From assembly GCA_015489765.1 (NCBI GenBank), contig WFZC01000198.1, forward strand, positions 21,076-85,075: DNA of 64,000 nt, written 5' to 3'. Below the pieces are notes generated by a model. That model searched no databases. It saw nothing but the letters and a program-made list of their open reading frames with translations, and was not told where the DNA came from. The position numbers and the translations under genes were made by a program. The stretch is from Desulfobulbaceae bacterium (GTDB taxonomy: Bacteria > Desulfobacterota > Desulfobulbia > Desulfobulbales > Desulfobulbaceae). Shown one piece after another: positions 52,235 through 61,798 of the stretch; the stretch's first letter is position 1, and every line of letters begins with the position of its first letter.

Positions 52235-53311
52235 GTGAAAATTGCCATTATTCATAACCAGCTGCGGTCCAGCGGGGGTATGGAGGCCTATATGCTGGCC
52301 TTGATCAACGGCTTTCTTGCCGCCGGTGATGAGGTGCATATTGTTACCTGTGAGGTGGACAAAAAACTTGCGGCCAAGCTCAACTGCAGCATCCACCGGG
52401 CACCCATCTTTCTTGTGCCGGGACGATGGAAAAAGTATTGTTTTCTTTCCTGGCTTAACAGAAAATTTGACAGGAATGATTATGATCTGTCCCTGGCGCT
52501 AACCAGAACCGGGGCCGCCCATGTGGCTGTGGTGGGCGGGGTCCACCCGGCTTTTGCGGCCATGCGGGATAAAACAGAGAGTCCGGTGCGCTGTTTCCAC
52601 GATCGGACGGAGAGCCGTTTTGAGCGTTATATGTTTGCTAATACTCCTGTAATCCTGGCCCATTCAAAATCCATTGCCGCAGAAATACAGAGATATTATC
52701 CGGAGGTGGATGCCGGTAAAATTGTGGTGCGGTATCCGCCAGTTGATACGGATTTTTTTGTTCCTGTCAGCGGGCCTGCTCTTAAGAAAATCAGAGTACA
52801 ATACCATATTGATCCCGAGCGGATGACCTTGCTCTTTCCCTCCAGGGGGCACGGGCGCAAGGGACTGAAAGAACTGCTGGCCGCCTTTGCCATGCTCGAT
52901 CAAAAGGAATATGAACTTCTGATTGTTGGTGAACGCGTACAGGGCGTTGGCGATATTCCGGCAAATGTCCGTTACCTCGGCTATATCGATAACCTCTCCG
53001 GCCTTTACAGCGCAGTCGATTACACTATTTTGCCATCTCACTATGAACCCTTTGGCCTGGTGGTGGTTGAGTCCCTGCATTGCAGGACCCCGGTTTTGGT
53101 TTCCAGGCAGGTCGGGGCTTCTGAAATTATCAGTCCTGCGGAAGGCGATATTCTTAAAAATATTACCGCCGGAGATATTGCGGAATCAATCAGAAATTTA
53201 AAGAAAAAAAACGTAGTTCCCGGTTTTGTTGACAGGCATGGATTAGGTATTCCCCGGCATATAGCGGATCTGAAAACACTGATCAGGGAGGAGGGGCAGA
53301 GCAGGAAATAA
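52235..53311 (+). CDS. Family 4 glycosyltransferase, WaaG-like
   Basis: The 358-residue protein starts at GTG after an AGGG site. The N-terminus Ile-Ile-His-Asn-Gln-Leu-Arg-Ser-Ser-Gly-Gly and the segments Cys-Phe-His-Asp-Arg-Thr-Glu-Ser near 126 and Pro-Ser-His-Tyr-Glu-Pro-Phe-Gly-Leu near 266 are like WaaG, which adds glucose to heptose II of the LPS core. The Glu in the last block is the conserved EX7E first Glu. It abuts the heptosyltransferase gene (1-bp overlap). Confidence 0.88.
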   Translation: MKIAIIHNQLRSSGGMEAYMLALINGFLAAGDEVHIVTCEVDKKLAAKLNCSIHRAPIFLVPGRWKKYCFLSWLNRKFDRNDYDLSLALTRTGAAHVAVVGGVHPAFAAMRDKTESPVRCFHDRTESRFERYMFANTPVILAHSKSIAAEIQRYYPEVDAGKIVVRYPPVDTDFFVPVSGPALKKIRVQYHIDPERMTLLFPSRGHGRKGLKELLAAFAMLDQKEYELLIVGERVQGVGDIPANVRYLGYIDNLSGLYSAVDYTILPSHYEPFGLVVVESLHCRTPVLVSRQVGASEIISPAEGDILKNITAGDIAESIRNLKKKNVVPGFVDRHGLGIPRHIADLKTLIREEGQSRK

Positions 53312-54339
53312 TGAGCAGCAACTACAGAAAAATACTCATTATCAAACCCAGCGCCCTGGGTGATATTGTCCATACCTTGCCCTTTCTGGCCGCTGTCCAC
53401 AACAGGTTCCCGCAAGCGGAAATTCACTGGGTTGTGGCCCGGGGCCTGCATCGTTTTCTTGAAGGCCATCCCATGATTACAAAACTCTGGATCATGGATA
53501 AGGATAAGTGGAAAAAGATGGGCCGTCTGCACAGATCAATTCCGGAAATCATTCGTTTTGGCCGTGCCCTTGCCGCTGAACAGTTTGATATTTCTGTGGA
53601 TCTTTCCGGGCTGTTGCGCAGCGGCCTGATCACCTGGGCGACGGGAGCCCGGGAAAGACTGGGTTTTTCCGATTCGGACGAGGGCAGCCCGTTGTTTTAC
53701 ACCCATAAAATCAGGGGTGGCGAAAATATCCATGCCATTGACAGGTATCTGAAACTGGCCCGGTTGATGGGCTGTGATGTATCAAAGGTGGAGCATCCCA
53801 TGCCGCCCATTGAGGGAGAAATCCCTGAAATTTCCTTTTTTCCCGAGCGGTTTTGCGTCATTGCCCCATCTGCCGGTAAGGATGCCAACAAATGGCCGGC
53901 GGAGCGCTTTGGCAGGCTGGCAGCCGGACTTCCTCTTTGTTCGGTTGTGATAAGTAATAGGGCTGACGCGCCGGTGGTCGATGAAGTGGTAGCCGCCAGT
54001 GGAGGTAGGGCAATTTCCATGGCCGGAAAAACGGGCTTGAAAGAACTGGTGGCCCTGATCTCCAGGGCCGAGTTTTTCATATCCAATGATACCGGACCAA
54101 TGCATATCGCCGCTGCTCTCGGCATACCCGTATTTGCCATTTTTGGCCCGGCAAATCCTGTGCGGACCGGACCCTATGGCCCGGGACACACAATTATCAG
54201 AAAAGATATGTCGTGTTCCCCCTGTTACCGGCAAAAGCCCTGCAGCCATTGGCGTTGTATGCAAGATTTGTCTGTTACCGAAGTACGGGATACCATCCTG
54301 TCAAATATTGATATCGCCGTTGCCAGTCAACGGCGCTAG
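53311..54339 (+). CDS. LPS heptosyltransferase (GT9)
   Basis: The 342-residue enzyme transfers L-glycero-D-manno-heptose from ADP-heptose to the LPS inner core. GT9 signatures: Lys-Pro-Ser-Ala-Leu-Gly-Asp-Ile-Val-His at residues 12-21 (catalytic Asp), Ser-Ala-Gly-Lys-Asp near 188, Ser-Asn-Asp-Thr-Gly-Pro-Met-His near 249 and Phe-Gly-Pro-Ala-Asn-Pro near 275. It may be WaaC- or WaaF-like; the sequence alone does not decide. It overlaps the preceding stop by 1 bp. Confidence 0.92.
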   Translation: MSSNYRKILIIKPSALGDIVHTLPFLAAVHNRFPQAEIHWVVARGLHRFLEGHPMITKLWIMDKDKWKKMGRLHRSIPEIIRFGRALAAEQFDISVDLSGLLRSGLITWATGARERLGFSDSDEGSPLFYTHKIRGGENIHAIDRYLKLARLMGCDVSKVEHPMPPIEGEIPEISFFPERFCVIAPSAGKDANKWPAERFGRLAAGLPLCSVVISNRADAPVVDEVVAASGGRAISMAGKTGLKELVALISRAEFFISNDTGPMHIAAALGIPVFAIFGPANPVRTGPYGPGHTIIRKDMSCSPCYRQKPCSHWRCMQDLSVTEVRDTILSNIDIAVASQRR

Positions 54340-54350
54340 AGGATACTGGT

Positions 54351-55196
54351 GTGGATATCAGCGTAATAATCACAACCTACAACTGGCCCGAGGCGCTTGC
54401 CCTATCTCTTAAAAGTGTTCTTGCCCAGAAACAACTGCCTCTGGAGGTGATTGTGGCTGACGATGGTTCTACCTCGGAAACCGCGGAAATGATCAGGAGT
54501 ATAGCCGCCAATGCTCCCATTCCGGTTATTCACTCCTGGCAGGAGGACAAGGGCTTCCGTCTCGCCCGTAGTAGAAATCGTGCCATTGCCAGGGCACGGG
54601 GAGAATACGTCATCCTTATTGATGGTGATATCATTGCCGAACGTCATTTTGTCCATGACCATCACAGGTTTGCCCGCAAAGGTTTTTTTGTTCAGGGAAC
54701 CCGGGTCTTGCTGACAAAGCGGCTGTCGCAACAGATTCTCCGCACCGGCGAGTTGTCCGCCAACTGTTGTAGCGCCGGAGTCGGCAATAGAAAAAACTGC
54801 CTGCGTTCTGATCTTCTGGCAAATATTTTTTCTTTTAAAAGTAGAAGGTTACCGGGAATTAAGACCTGTAATTTCGCTTTCTGGCGGCAAGATGCTATTC
54901 GGGTGAACGGTTTCAACGAGGACTTTGTGGGCTGGGGCCGGGAGGATTCGGAGTTCACTGTCCGCTTGATGAATATCGGTCTGCGGCGTCAGAATGTCAA
55001 GTTCAATGCTCTTGCCTATCATCTCTACCATTCCAAGAGTGATCGTCGCCATCTTTCGGCCAACGATAAGATATTAAAGCACAGCATCCAAAAAAAACTA
55101 TCATGGTGTGAAAATGGACTAGAGCAACATTTATTGTCCACCCAGCGCAAGGTGCATAATTGTGGGGTTAACAGGACAGGGGAACCTGGCCGGTGA
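54351..55196 (+). CDS. Family 2 glycosyltransferase with GT27-type C-terminus
   Basis: The 281-residue protein has a GTG start with AGAGGA upstream. Ser-Val-Ile-Ile-Thr-Thr-Tyr-Asn opens the GT-A domain, Val-Ala-Asp-Asp-Gly-Ser near 40 and Ile-Asp-Gly-Asp-Ile near 90 supply the donor site. Val-Gly-Trp-Gly-Arg-Glu-Asp-Ser-Glu-Phe near 200 is the Glyco_transf_7C (galactosyltransferase/GT27-like) block. Enzymes of this type add hexoses or GalNAc in LPS outer core. It closes the plus-strand LPS operon. Confidence 0.87.
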   Translation: MDISVIITTYNWPEALALSLKSVLAQKQLPLEVIVADDGSTSETAEMIRSIAANAPIPVIHSWQEDKGFRLARSRNRAIARARGEYVILIDGDIIAERHFVHDHHRFARKGFFVQGTRVLLTKRLSQQILRTGELSANCCSAGVGNRKNCLRSDLLANIFSFKSRRLPGIKTCNFAFWRQDAIRVNGFNEDFVGWGREDSEFTVRLMNIGLRRQNVKFNALAYHLYHSKSDRRHLSANDKILKHSIQKKLSWCENGLEQHLLSTQRKVHNCGVNRTGEPGR

Positions 55197-55252
55197 GCAG
55201 ATATACGTATTGTGAGAGGTTACAGACTACAGAGATGTCTGCTCATAAATAA

Positions 55253-55268
55253 ATCTGCATGTGCAGAT
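55253..55268. other. 16-bp perfect palindrome
   Basis: ATCTGCATGTGCAGAT lies in the 213-bp convergent gap between the GT2 gene and the WaaE-like gene. The symmetry is that of a regulatory-protein site, but it lies between gene ends rather than at a start, and no promoter was seen beside it. The rest of the gap shows no credible gene. Confidence 0.3.
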
Positions 55269-55409
55269 CAGCGCCACTTCTGCCCAATTGTCAGAATTCA
55301 TCCACGCGCAAATCGACAGGATATTGGGTATGAAGCCAAGATTCAGAGTTTGTACCGGCCCATGGAGCAAATTGTGTCCAAGTCGGTACACATTTACACA
55401 GAGCTGTGA

Positions 55410-56207
55410 TTATTTTTTAATGGGCGGCGATTCGGGAGGCTGCCAGTTGGCCTGTAACTCCACTAACTTGGCGTATTTGTAAAATGTTCCCTGAAAGTTG
55501 CCAAGGGCAATGACCATTCCCGGCCAACCGTCAAGGATTCCTCTTTTGATAATATACATGTGGAAAAAGGACCAGCAGCCCCGGGCCAGGGCTGTAACCA
55601 TGGTGGCCTTGCGGCCGTTTGCCTGCAGTTTTTTGGCACCAAGGGTTGAATATTTATTGGCCTTGTGTGCGACTTCTTCCAGATTCTTAAAGGGAACCTG
55701 CCAGATGGCCTGTTTCAGGTAGCCGGGCGGTTTTGCCGAGACGATTCGGTATCCCTCATGGACCTGGTCCTGGTTGTTGAATACGAGCGCTCCCTTTTTA
55801 AAGAGTTGCGGTTGGCGATAATCTGGATAAAAACCGGAATATTTCATCCAGCGGCCCATGAAGAAATTTCGGCGGGGAATATAGTAGGCGTCGGCCGGCT
55901 CGGGAAGGGCAATGGTCTGCAGGATTTCGTCACGGGCCTCGGGCGTACAGCGTTCATCGGCATCCAGAGAAAAAATCCAGCCATGGCTGCAGGCGGCCAT
56001 GGCCCGATTACGGAGATCGCCAAATCCGTTAAACTCTATCTGCACAACCCTGGCCCCCATTTCCTCGGCAATGGCAGCGGTGTCATCGTCACTGAAAGAA
56101 TCGGCAACAACGATTTCATCGGCCCATAGTACGGAGTTAATGGCCGAACGGATCTTATCCGCCTCGTTATAGGCGATAATATAAACGGAAAGCAGGTGGG
56201 AATTCAT
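55410..56207 (-). CDS. Family 2 glycosyltransferase, WaaE/KdtX-like
   Basis: The 265-residue protein resembles WaaE, which adds beta-glucose to heptose I of LPS core: Ile-Ile-Ala-Tyr-Asn-Glu-Ala near 10, Val-Val-Ala-Asp-Ser-Phe-Ser-Asp-Asp near 33, Ser-Leu-Asp-Ala-Asp-Glu-Arg near 80 and Pro-Arg-Arg-Asn-Phe-Phe-Met-Gly-Arg-Trp near 115. A C-terminal amphipathic segment may attach it to the membrane. Its ATG overlaps the stop of the PilB-like gene by 4 bp, so the two are co-transcribed on the minus strand, convergent with the other LPS genes. Confidence 0.89.
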   Translation of the reverse strand: MNSHLLSVYIIAYNEADKIRSAINSVLWADEIVVADSFSDDDTAAIAEEMGARVVQIEFNGFGDLRNRAMAACSHGWIFSLDADERCTPEARDEILQTIALPEPADAYYIPRRNFFMGRWMKYSGFYPDYRQPQLFKKGALVFNNQDQVHEGYRIVSAKPPGYLKQAIWQVPFKNLEEVAHKANKYSTLGAKKLQANGRKATMVTALARGCWSFFHMYIIKRGILDGWPGMVIALGNFQGTFYKYAKLVELQANWQPPESPPIKK

Positions 56208-58453
56208 GCCCGACGAACGGCCTGGGGTCTGGGTCTGCCGCCGCCTGCCAACTGGACCACGATGCGGTCGGTTTTTTGCAGTCGGCCAACCAGGGTTTTG
56301 AACAGATGTTTGGACACGTCAGGATATTTTTCTATCAGTTCTTCCAGCTTATCACCGGGATAACGCTTGACAGTGCATCGGCCTGCCGAAACAATGGAGG
56401 CACTGCGGACTTCATTTAAGATCGAGGCCATTTCACCGAAATATTCTCCCGGTTCGGTAATCTCGGCAATTTTTTTCCCTCCCCGCAGGACCGCTACCTT
56501 GCCCCGAACCAGCTTGAAAAAATCCTTGTCCTTGTTTCCCTCCTGGATGATGGTATCGCCTTCCTGGTATTCTTCCACATCAGGGTTGACCAGATAGGCG
56601 GGCAGGCTGTCTTCATGGACTACTGTACGTCGCAGGACCTCTTCCAGGCTGGTTATACCTTCCCTGGCCTTTTGCAGGGCTGCCTGGCGCAGGGTATACA
56701 TCCCCTCTTGAACCGCTACCTTGCGCAGCTGTTCCTCGGAAACCTCGGCCTGGATGGCTTTGGCCACCTCATCGGTTACCTCCATCAGTTCAAAAAAACC
56801 GACCCGGCCCTTGTATCCCAGGCCATTGCATTCCGAACATCCCTTGGCCTTGAACAGCTGCAGGTCGTCAATCTCTTCCTCTTTAAAGCCGGCCGCAATC
56901 AGTTCCTTTTTGCTATAGGTGGCCGGTTCCCGGCATTTGAGGCAGAGGCGCCGTCCCAGCCTCTGGGAAAGGACCATGGTCAGAGAAGAAGCCAGCAGGT
57001 AGGGTGGAATACCTATATCGACCATACGGCCGACCGTGGCCGGAGAGTCATTGGTATGGAGGGTTGAGAAGACAAGATGGCCGGTCATTGCCGCTTTCAT
57101 GGCGATTTCCGCAGTATCGATATCACGAATCTCACCAACCATGATGATGTCCGGATCCTGACGAAGAAAGGCCTTGAGGGCGGCGGCAAAGGTCATCCCG
57201 ACCTCGGTGTTGACGTTGACCTGGTTGATACCCTTGAAGTTGAACTCCACCGGATCTTCTGCCGTCAGGATTTTAATGTCCTCGCTGTTGAGTGAATTAA
57301 GCGCTGAATACAGGGTTACGGTTTTACCGGAACCGGTTGGGCCGGTAACAAGAAGCAACCCCTGGGGCCGATTGAGACACCGTTTGAGGGCATCAAAGGT
57401 CTTTTGTTCAAAGCCCAGCTTGGTCAAGTCGACGTTGAGTGAACTTTTATCCAGGATACGAAGGACAATACCTTCACCATGGAGCAGAGGCAGGGTTGAC
57501 ACACGAAAATCCACCGCCCTGTTGCGGCCCATCCGCATTTTGATACGTCCATCCTGGGGAACACGCCGTTCAGTGATGTTGAGATCGGCCAGGATCTTGA
57601 CCCGGGCAATGAGGGCGTTTTTAATGGTCAGCGGCAGGTTCATGGACTTAAAAAGCGCCCCGTCTTTCCGGTAACGGACCTGCATGGTTTTTTCAAAAGG
57701 TTCAATATGAATATCACTGACCCCTTCCTGGACCGCCTTGACCAAAATACCATTCACCAGCTTGATAATCGGGGCATCGGAGGCGGAAAACTGATCAAAA
57801 CTGCTCTCGTCCTCCTCACCGGTCTCGATTTCAAAATCTTCAGCAGCATCGGACACCAGGGCGCCAAAATCCTCGATCTGGGTGATCTCTTCCGTCCCCA
57901 GGTCGTCTTCCGGCTGGGAGGCAAAAAATGATTGATACTCCTCCTCGTCAATCTTGTAGTATTTCTTGTAGGCATCAATGATGTCCTTTGCCGTGGAGAC
58001 ACAGACATCAAGATCCATGTTGACCAAGTCCTGAAGCTCCTCCACCTCGATATGGTCGGTGGGCTCGGCCATGGTGACCTGGAGGGTGTTGCCGGCCCGG
58101 CGCAGGGGGAAAGCGAGGAATTGTTTTGCCTTTTCATAGGGGAGCAGTTCCAGCACGTCCGGACTGGGCACCTCGTCCTCGAGCGAGACCAGGGTATAGT
58201 TATGCATGCGGCTGAGAAACTTGGCAATGGTATCCCGCTCCAATGTACCGTTTTCAAGCAGGATACGCCCCAAGCGCTCACCGGTCTTTCGATGGATCTT
58301 TTTTGCCTGTTCAAACTGGTTGGCGGTGATGTAGCCAGCTTTCTGCAGGAGTTCACCGATCTTGAACTTACCGGCCCCGGACTGGTCCTTGACCGTCCGC
58401 TTCCGGGAGGTTTTCCGGTGAATATTTTTTTTGGTGGCAGTTGTCTTGACCAT
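56204..58453 (-). CDS. pilB: PilB/GspE-type assembly ATPase with C-terminal cyclic-nucleotide-binding domain
   Basis: The 749-residue protein contains, in order, a GspE N-terminal domain (about 30-180), an acidic linker, the hexameric secretion ATPase core with Walker A Gly-Pro-Thr-Gly-Ser-Gly-Lys-Thr near 370, Asp-box and Walker B further on, and a tetra-Cys zinc site (CxxC near 503 and near 540). After the usual PilB end, residues about 620-735 form a cNMP-binding domain (Gly-Asp-Thr-Ile-Ile-Gln-Glu-Gly near 632; Phe-Gly-Glu-Met-Ala near 676). It would drive type IV pilus extension, with nucleotide or other ligand control. No other pilus gene is in the window. The Arg-rich C-terminus is unusual. 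Confidence 0.88.
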   Translation of the reverse strand: MVKTTATKKNIHRKTSRKRTVKDQSGAGKFKIGELLQKAGYITANQFEQAKKIHRKTGERLGRILLENGTLERDTIAKFLSRMHNYTLVSLEDEVPSPDVLELLPYEKAKQFLAFPLRRAGNTLQVTMAEPTDHIEVEELQDLVNMDLDVCVSTAKDIIDAYKKYYKIDEEEYQSFFASQPEDDLGTEEITQIEDFGALVSDAAEDFEIETGEEDESSFDQFSASDAPIIKLVNGILVKAVQEGVSDIHIEPFEKTMQVRYRKDGALFKSMNLPLTIKNALIARVKILADLNITERRVPQDGRIKMRMGRNRAVDFRVSTLPLLHGEGIVLRILDKSSLNVDLTKLGFEQKTFDALKRCLNRPQGLLLVTGPTGSGKTVTLYSALNSLNSEDIKILTAEDPVEFNFKGINQVNVNTEVGMTFAAALKAFLRQDPDIIMVGEIRDIDTAEIAMKAAMTGHLVFSTLHTNDSPATVGRMVDIGIPPYLLASSLTMVLSQRLGRRLCLKCREPATYSKKELIAAGFKEEEIDDLQLFKAKGCSECNGLGYKGRVGFFELMEVTDEVAKAIQAEVSEEQLRKVAVQEGMYTLRQAALQKAREGITSLEEVLRRTVVHEDSLPAYLVNPDVEEYQEGDTIIQEGNKDKDFFKLVRGKVAVLRGGKKIAEITEPGEYFGEMASILNEVRSASIVSAGRCTVKRYPGDKLEELIEKYPDVSKHLFKTLVGRLQKTDRIVVQLAGGGRPRPQAVRRA

Positions 58454-58526
58454 GAAAGATGTAAGTTTTTTTCTGTTTTAAATTCTCTAATGAGAGACTG
58501 ATTTACATTATGATACTATAAAAAAG

Positions 58527-58565
58527 AAACCGGGTCAAAAGCACTCTCCACTTTTGACCCGGTTT
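58527..58565 (-). terminator. Rho-independent terminator of fhs
   Basis: AAACCGGGTCAAAAG (58527-58541) and CTTTTGACCCGGTTT (58551-58565) form a 15-bp perfect stem with a 9-nt loop. On the minus strand it is followed by CTTTTTT. It ends transcripts from fhs before the pilB-like gene. Confidence 0.88.
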
Positions 58566-58650
58566 TCTAAAAAAGGGATTTTTAATGAATTATCCCCTCG
58601 CCGGCGGATGGAACTGCACCCCAAAGGGCCACGCTACAAAATGCATGGAA

Positions 58651-60414
58651 TCAGAAGACTCCTTTCACCTTGCCGGTTTCCACATCGACGTCAATGCGGC
58701 GATAGGCCGGATCAGAGGCCGTACCCGGCATCAGGCTGATGGCGCCTGCCACTGGCACGACAAAGCCCGCTCCCTTATAGGTGAGGATGTCGCGGATGGG
58801 CAGGGTCCAGCCCTTGGGCACTCCTTTCAGTTTGGGATCGTGGGAAAGGGAGAGGTGGGTCTTCACCATGCAGGTGGTCATCTCTTTCATCTCCGGATCG
58901 GCCTCGATGCGTTTGAGCTTGGCAGCCGCCTCGGGTGAGTAACTGACACCGTCGCCGCCATACACCTCTTTGACAATCAGTTCAATACGCTTGGAGAGAG
59001 GAGTGTCCAGGTCGTAGAGAAATTTGAAATCGTTGGGTTCTTCACAGGCGTCGGCAACAGCGTCGGCAAATTCAAGGGCCCCTTCACCGCCATGCTCCCA
59101 GTGCCGTGACAGGGCGACTCTGGCCCCGGCTGCTTCAGACAGACGCCGAACAGCGGCGATTTCGTTATCCGTGTCGGTATAGAAGGCGTTGATGCAGACA
59201 ACCGGGTTGATGCCGGCCTTCTTGACGGTCTCGATGTGGTGGATAAGGTTGGCGCATCCCTTTTCAACCCATTCCACATTTTCACCTTCATATTCCTTGG
59301 GCATGGGTTTGCCGGGCACGGGAATCGGGGCGCCGCCGTGACATTTGAGCGCCCGGATGGTGGCGACCACTACCGCACAGTTTGGTTTCAGGCCGGAATA
59401 GCGGCATTTGAGGTTCCAGAATTTTTCAAAGCCGATGTCAGCGCCAAATCCGGATTCGGTTACGTTGTAATCCGCCAGTTTCAGGGCGACCCGGTCGGCA
59501 ATGACCGAGGACTGGCCGATGGCGATATTGGCAAAGGGGCCGGCATGGACAATCACCGGCTGTCCCTCCAGGGTTTGCATCAGGTTGGGGTTGATGGCAT
59601 CAACCATCCAGGCCGTCATGGCGCCGTCCACCTCGAGATCAGCCGTTGTGATCGGCCGGTCCTGCTTGTCGTAGGCCACAACAATCCTGCCGATACGTTC
59701 CCGCATGTCTTTCAAGTCCTTGGCAATGGAGAGAATGGCCATTATTTCCGAAGAAACCGCAATGTTAAAGCCGGACTGCATGGTCATGCCGTCCATCTTG
59801 CCGCCTATGCCCATGGTAATGTTGCGCAGGGCCTGGGCGCAGAAATCCATGATCCACCTGAACTCAACCTTCTTGGGATGGATGTCCAGTCGTTTCAGGT
59901 TGCGCATGGCCAACTGTTCGTCAGTATAGTTGCACTCATGCTGCATGCGGGCGGAAAGGGCAACCATGCCCAGGTTATGGGCATTCATGATGGCGTTGAT
60001 ATCACCGGTCATGCCCAGGGAAAAGGGTGTCAGGGGGATACACTGGGCCAGGCCGCCGCCCGCGGCAGAGCCCTTGATATTCATGGTCGGTCCGCCGGAG
60101 GGCTGCCGGATGGCGCCGACAACCGACTTGCCGCGTTTTCCCAGGCCCTGGACAAGCCCCATGGCACAGGTGGATTTTCCTTCACCAAGCGGCGTAGGAG
60201 AGATGGCGGTAACATCAATGTATTTTCCGTCCGGTTTGTCCTTTAACCGGTCAAGAATCTTACGGTAATCCAGTTTTGCCAGATAATGGCCATGGGGAAG
60301 CAGTTCTTCTTTTTCCAGGCCGAGCTGTTCGCCCAGTTCATAGACTGTTTTCATCCGGCTTTCAGCTTCTTCTGCAATTTCCCAGTCCGCGTGCTTGGTG
60401 GGATCCAAAACCAT
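58651..60414 (-). CDS. fhs: Formate-tetrahydrofolate ligase
   Basis: The 587-residue enzyme joins formate and tetrahydrofolate with ATP to make 10-formyl-THF, feeding purine synthesis and the methyl branch of the Wood-Ljungdahl route. It has the P-loop [10 protein letters not shown] at residues 73-82 and [13 protein letters not shown] near 104. The start has AAAGGAGG; an upstream frame of 40 residues is not used. Length is near the usual 555-590. A strong promoter lies 92 bp upstream. Confidence 0.96.
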   Translation of the reverse strand: MVLDPTKHADWEIAEEAESRMKTVYELGEQLGLEKEELLPHGHYLAKLDYRKILDRLKDKPDGKYIDVTAISPTPLGEGKSTCAMGLVQGLGKRGKSVVGAIRQPSGGPTMNIKGSAAGGGLAQCIPLTPFSLGMTGDINAIMNAHNLGMVALSARMQHECNYTDEQLAMRNLKRLDIHPKKVEFRWIMDFCAQALRNITMGIGGKMDGMTMQSGFNIAVSSEIMAILSIAKDLKDMRERIGRIVVAYDKQDRPITTADLEVDGAMTAWMVDAINPNLMQTLEGQPVIVHAGPFANIAIGQSSVIADRVALKLADYNVTESGFGADIGFEKFWNLKCRYSGLKPNCAVVVATIRALKCHGGAPIPVPGKPMPKEYEGENVEWVEKGCANLIHHIETVKKAGINPVVCINAFYTDTDNEIAAVRRLSEAAGARVALSRHWEHGGEGALEFADAVADACEEPNDFKFLYDLDTPLSKRIELIVKEVYGGDGVSYSPEAAAKLKRIEADPEMKEMTTCMVKTHLSLSHDPKLKGVPKGWTLPIRDILTYKGAGFVVPVAGAISLMPGTASDPAYRRIDVDVETGKVKGVF

Positions 60415-60760
60415 AGGGTCCTCCTTTACGTAGTAAGGTGAGTGGGGGGTAGAGTATGAGACAGCCCAGGAAGACTCCTGTGCTAAAAACGACGATAATC
60501 CCAAAAAATTAGCAGGTTTGAGGAAAGATGTCAATAAAGAGCGCCTGTAAAATCACGATGCGATCTGGTAACCTGCTGAAAAATATATTGGAAAATGTTC
60601 TTTGAGCCTGCTGGTTCCTGGGAAAATGATTTTCCATTTCCGGCTGCTTTCCCGGCAATATTCAGACATCAGCCAAGGCACATATTTTCGCATACCTTTT
60701 CATGCCCTGGATGTGGTGGATGAACCGAAATTCCTTGTCGTCGGGTTGTTCCTGGAATCC
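60415..60760. other. 346-bp spacer between thyX and fhs
   Basis: It contains the fhs promoter (60506-60534) and an AAAGGAGG site. No gene or riboswitch-like structure was recognised in the remainder. Confidence 0.5.
60506..60534 (-). promoter_or_regulatory. Strong sigma-70-type promoter of fhs
   Basis: On the minus strand a perfect TTGACA (60534-60529), a 17-bp spacer and TAATTT (60511-60506) precede fhs by about 90 bp. Confidence 0.6.
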
Positions 60761-61693
60761 TCAGTGAAAAATATCAGGGAAGCGGGTTTTGAACTCTTCC
60801 TGCAAGGGGATCATTACTTCGCGCATGGATGGTTCGGCTGCCTTGGTTGTCCGAAGGTTGAAAATATGGCGCCACTCCGCCAGGTTGGCGTAAACGATCA
60901 GTTCTGTTTTGCAGGAGTTGGGCAGGACGGTCCTGGCCGCCTGCGGGCTGGAAGTCTCAAGGAGCTGCAGATACATCTTTTCCGTGTCCAGCATGGCCCG
61001 GTGCCAGATGGCGTATTCCGGACTGTCTTCCTCAAAAAACATGGGCTTGATAAAGGTGACCTCATTGCCGAATTTATCGTCACTGTAACGGCAGTACCGC
61101 TGGCTTTCCTGGAGAAAGGAACAGGGACGATGGCGTACGATTTCGTGGGTAATGGCCCGGTTGACGATAAATTTGACTCCGATATGGCGATGTTTGGCCC
61201 GTTGTTCCGGAGGCAACCGGTCAACATCTGCCAGTTCCATTTTTGTTACCGAAATTGTCGGGTCGTCCTTCAGTCCGTTTTCCGGCAGGATGGTACTGAA
61301 AAAATAGGGATGACGACGATTGAGGTAACTGCACATGGCCCGGACCATCGCACAGTCCGGGTGGAACATGAGCATTTCGCGGAAGGCCCGGACACTGCCG
61401 GTAACAAGCAAGTCATCTCCCTGGCGGTCAATATGCAGGTATTTTGGCTGGGTGAGGAACAGGTCGATTACCTTCTGCTGATCGCTGCAAAGCACCTGCA
61501 AGGTAACGACCCCCATTTCCAGGACCGAGTTATGCCCATGTTCCGCCATTTTGGTGACAAAGGGAAGGGCGGAGTCGCGATCGATCTTGTCCTCGCTCTT
61601 GTAACAGATGCGGCCACAGAATTCGATACGAACAGCCAGGCTTTCATGGTCAAGATGGTCCAGCACTTCAAACGAGGGCGGTACTATGTGCAT
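60761..61693 (-). CDS. thyX: FAD-dependent thymidylate synthase
   Basis: The 310-residue flavoenzyme methylates dUMP with methylene-THF and NADPH. The ThyX signature is present as Arg-His-Arg-Pro-Cys-Ser-Phe-Leu-Gln-Glu-Ser-Gln-Arg-Tyr near residues 187-200 (RHRxxSxxxxSxRY), with Gly-His-Asn-Ser-Val-Leu-Glu near 53. The ATG is preceded by AAGGGAAAG. It lies 105 bp downstream of nifS on the same strand and upstream of fhs, another folate gene. Confidence 0.95.
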   Translation of the reverse strand: MHIVPPSFEVLDHLDHESLAVRIEFCGRICYKSEDKIDRDSALPFVTKMAEHGHNSVLEMGVVTLQVLCSDQQKVIDLFLTQPKYLHIDRQGDDLLVTGSVRAFREMLMFHPDCAMVRAMCSYLNRRHPYFFSTILPENGLKDDPTISVTKMELADVDRLPPEQRAKHRHIGVKFIVNRAITHEIVRHRPCSFLQESQRYCRYSDDKFGNEVTFIKPMFFEEDSPEYAIWHRAMLDTEKMYLQLLETSSPQAARTVLPNSCKTELIVYANLAEWRHIFNLRTTKAAEPSMREVMIPLQEEFKTRFPDIFH

Positions 61694-61798
61694 CGTTCTT
61701 TCCCTTTGGTCGTATTTTTTCGGGTGGATGCTGCGTTGGCAACCGGAATGGGGGACTGTTTATTCCGGGTAGTTTTGCGTTCTCCTGCTTTTGCCTTC

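Noticed and set aside
55261-55482. 73-aa frame in the convergent gap before the WaaE-like gene
   Set aside because: It overlaps the 3' end of the WaaE-like gene antisense and shows no family features.
59236-60246. 336-aa plus-strand frame
   Set aside because: Antisense to fhs, which is unambiguous.
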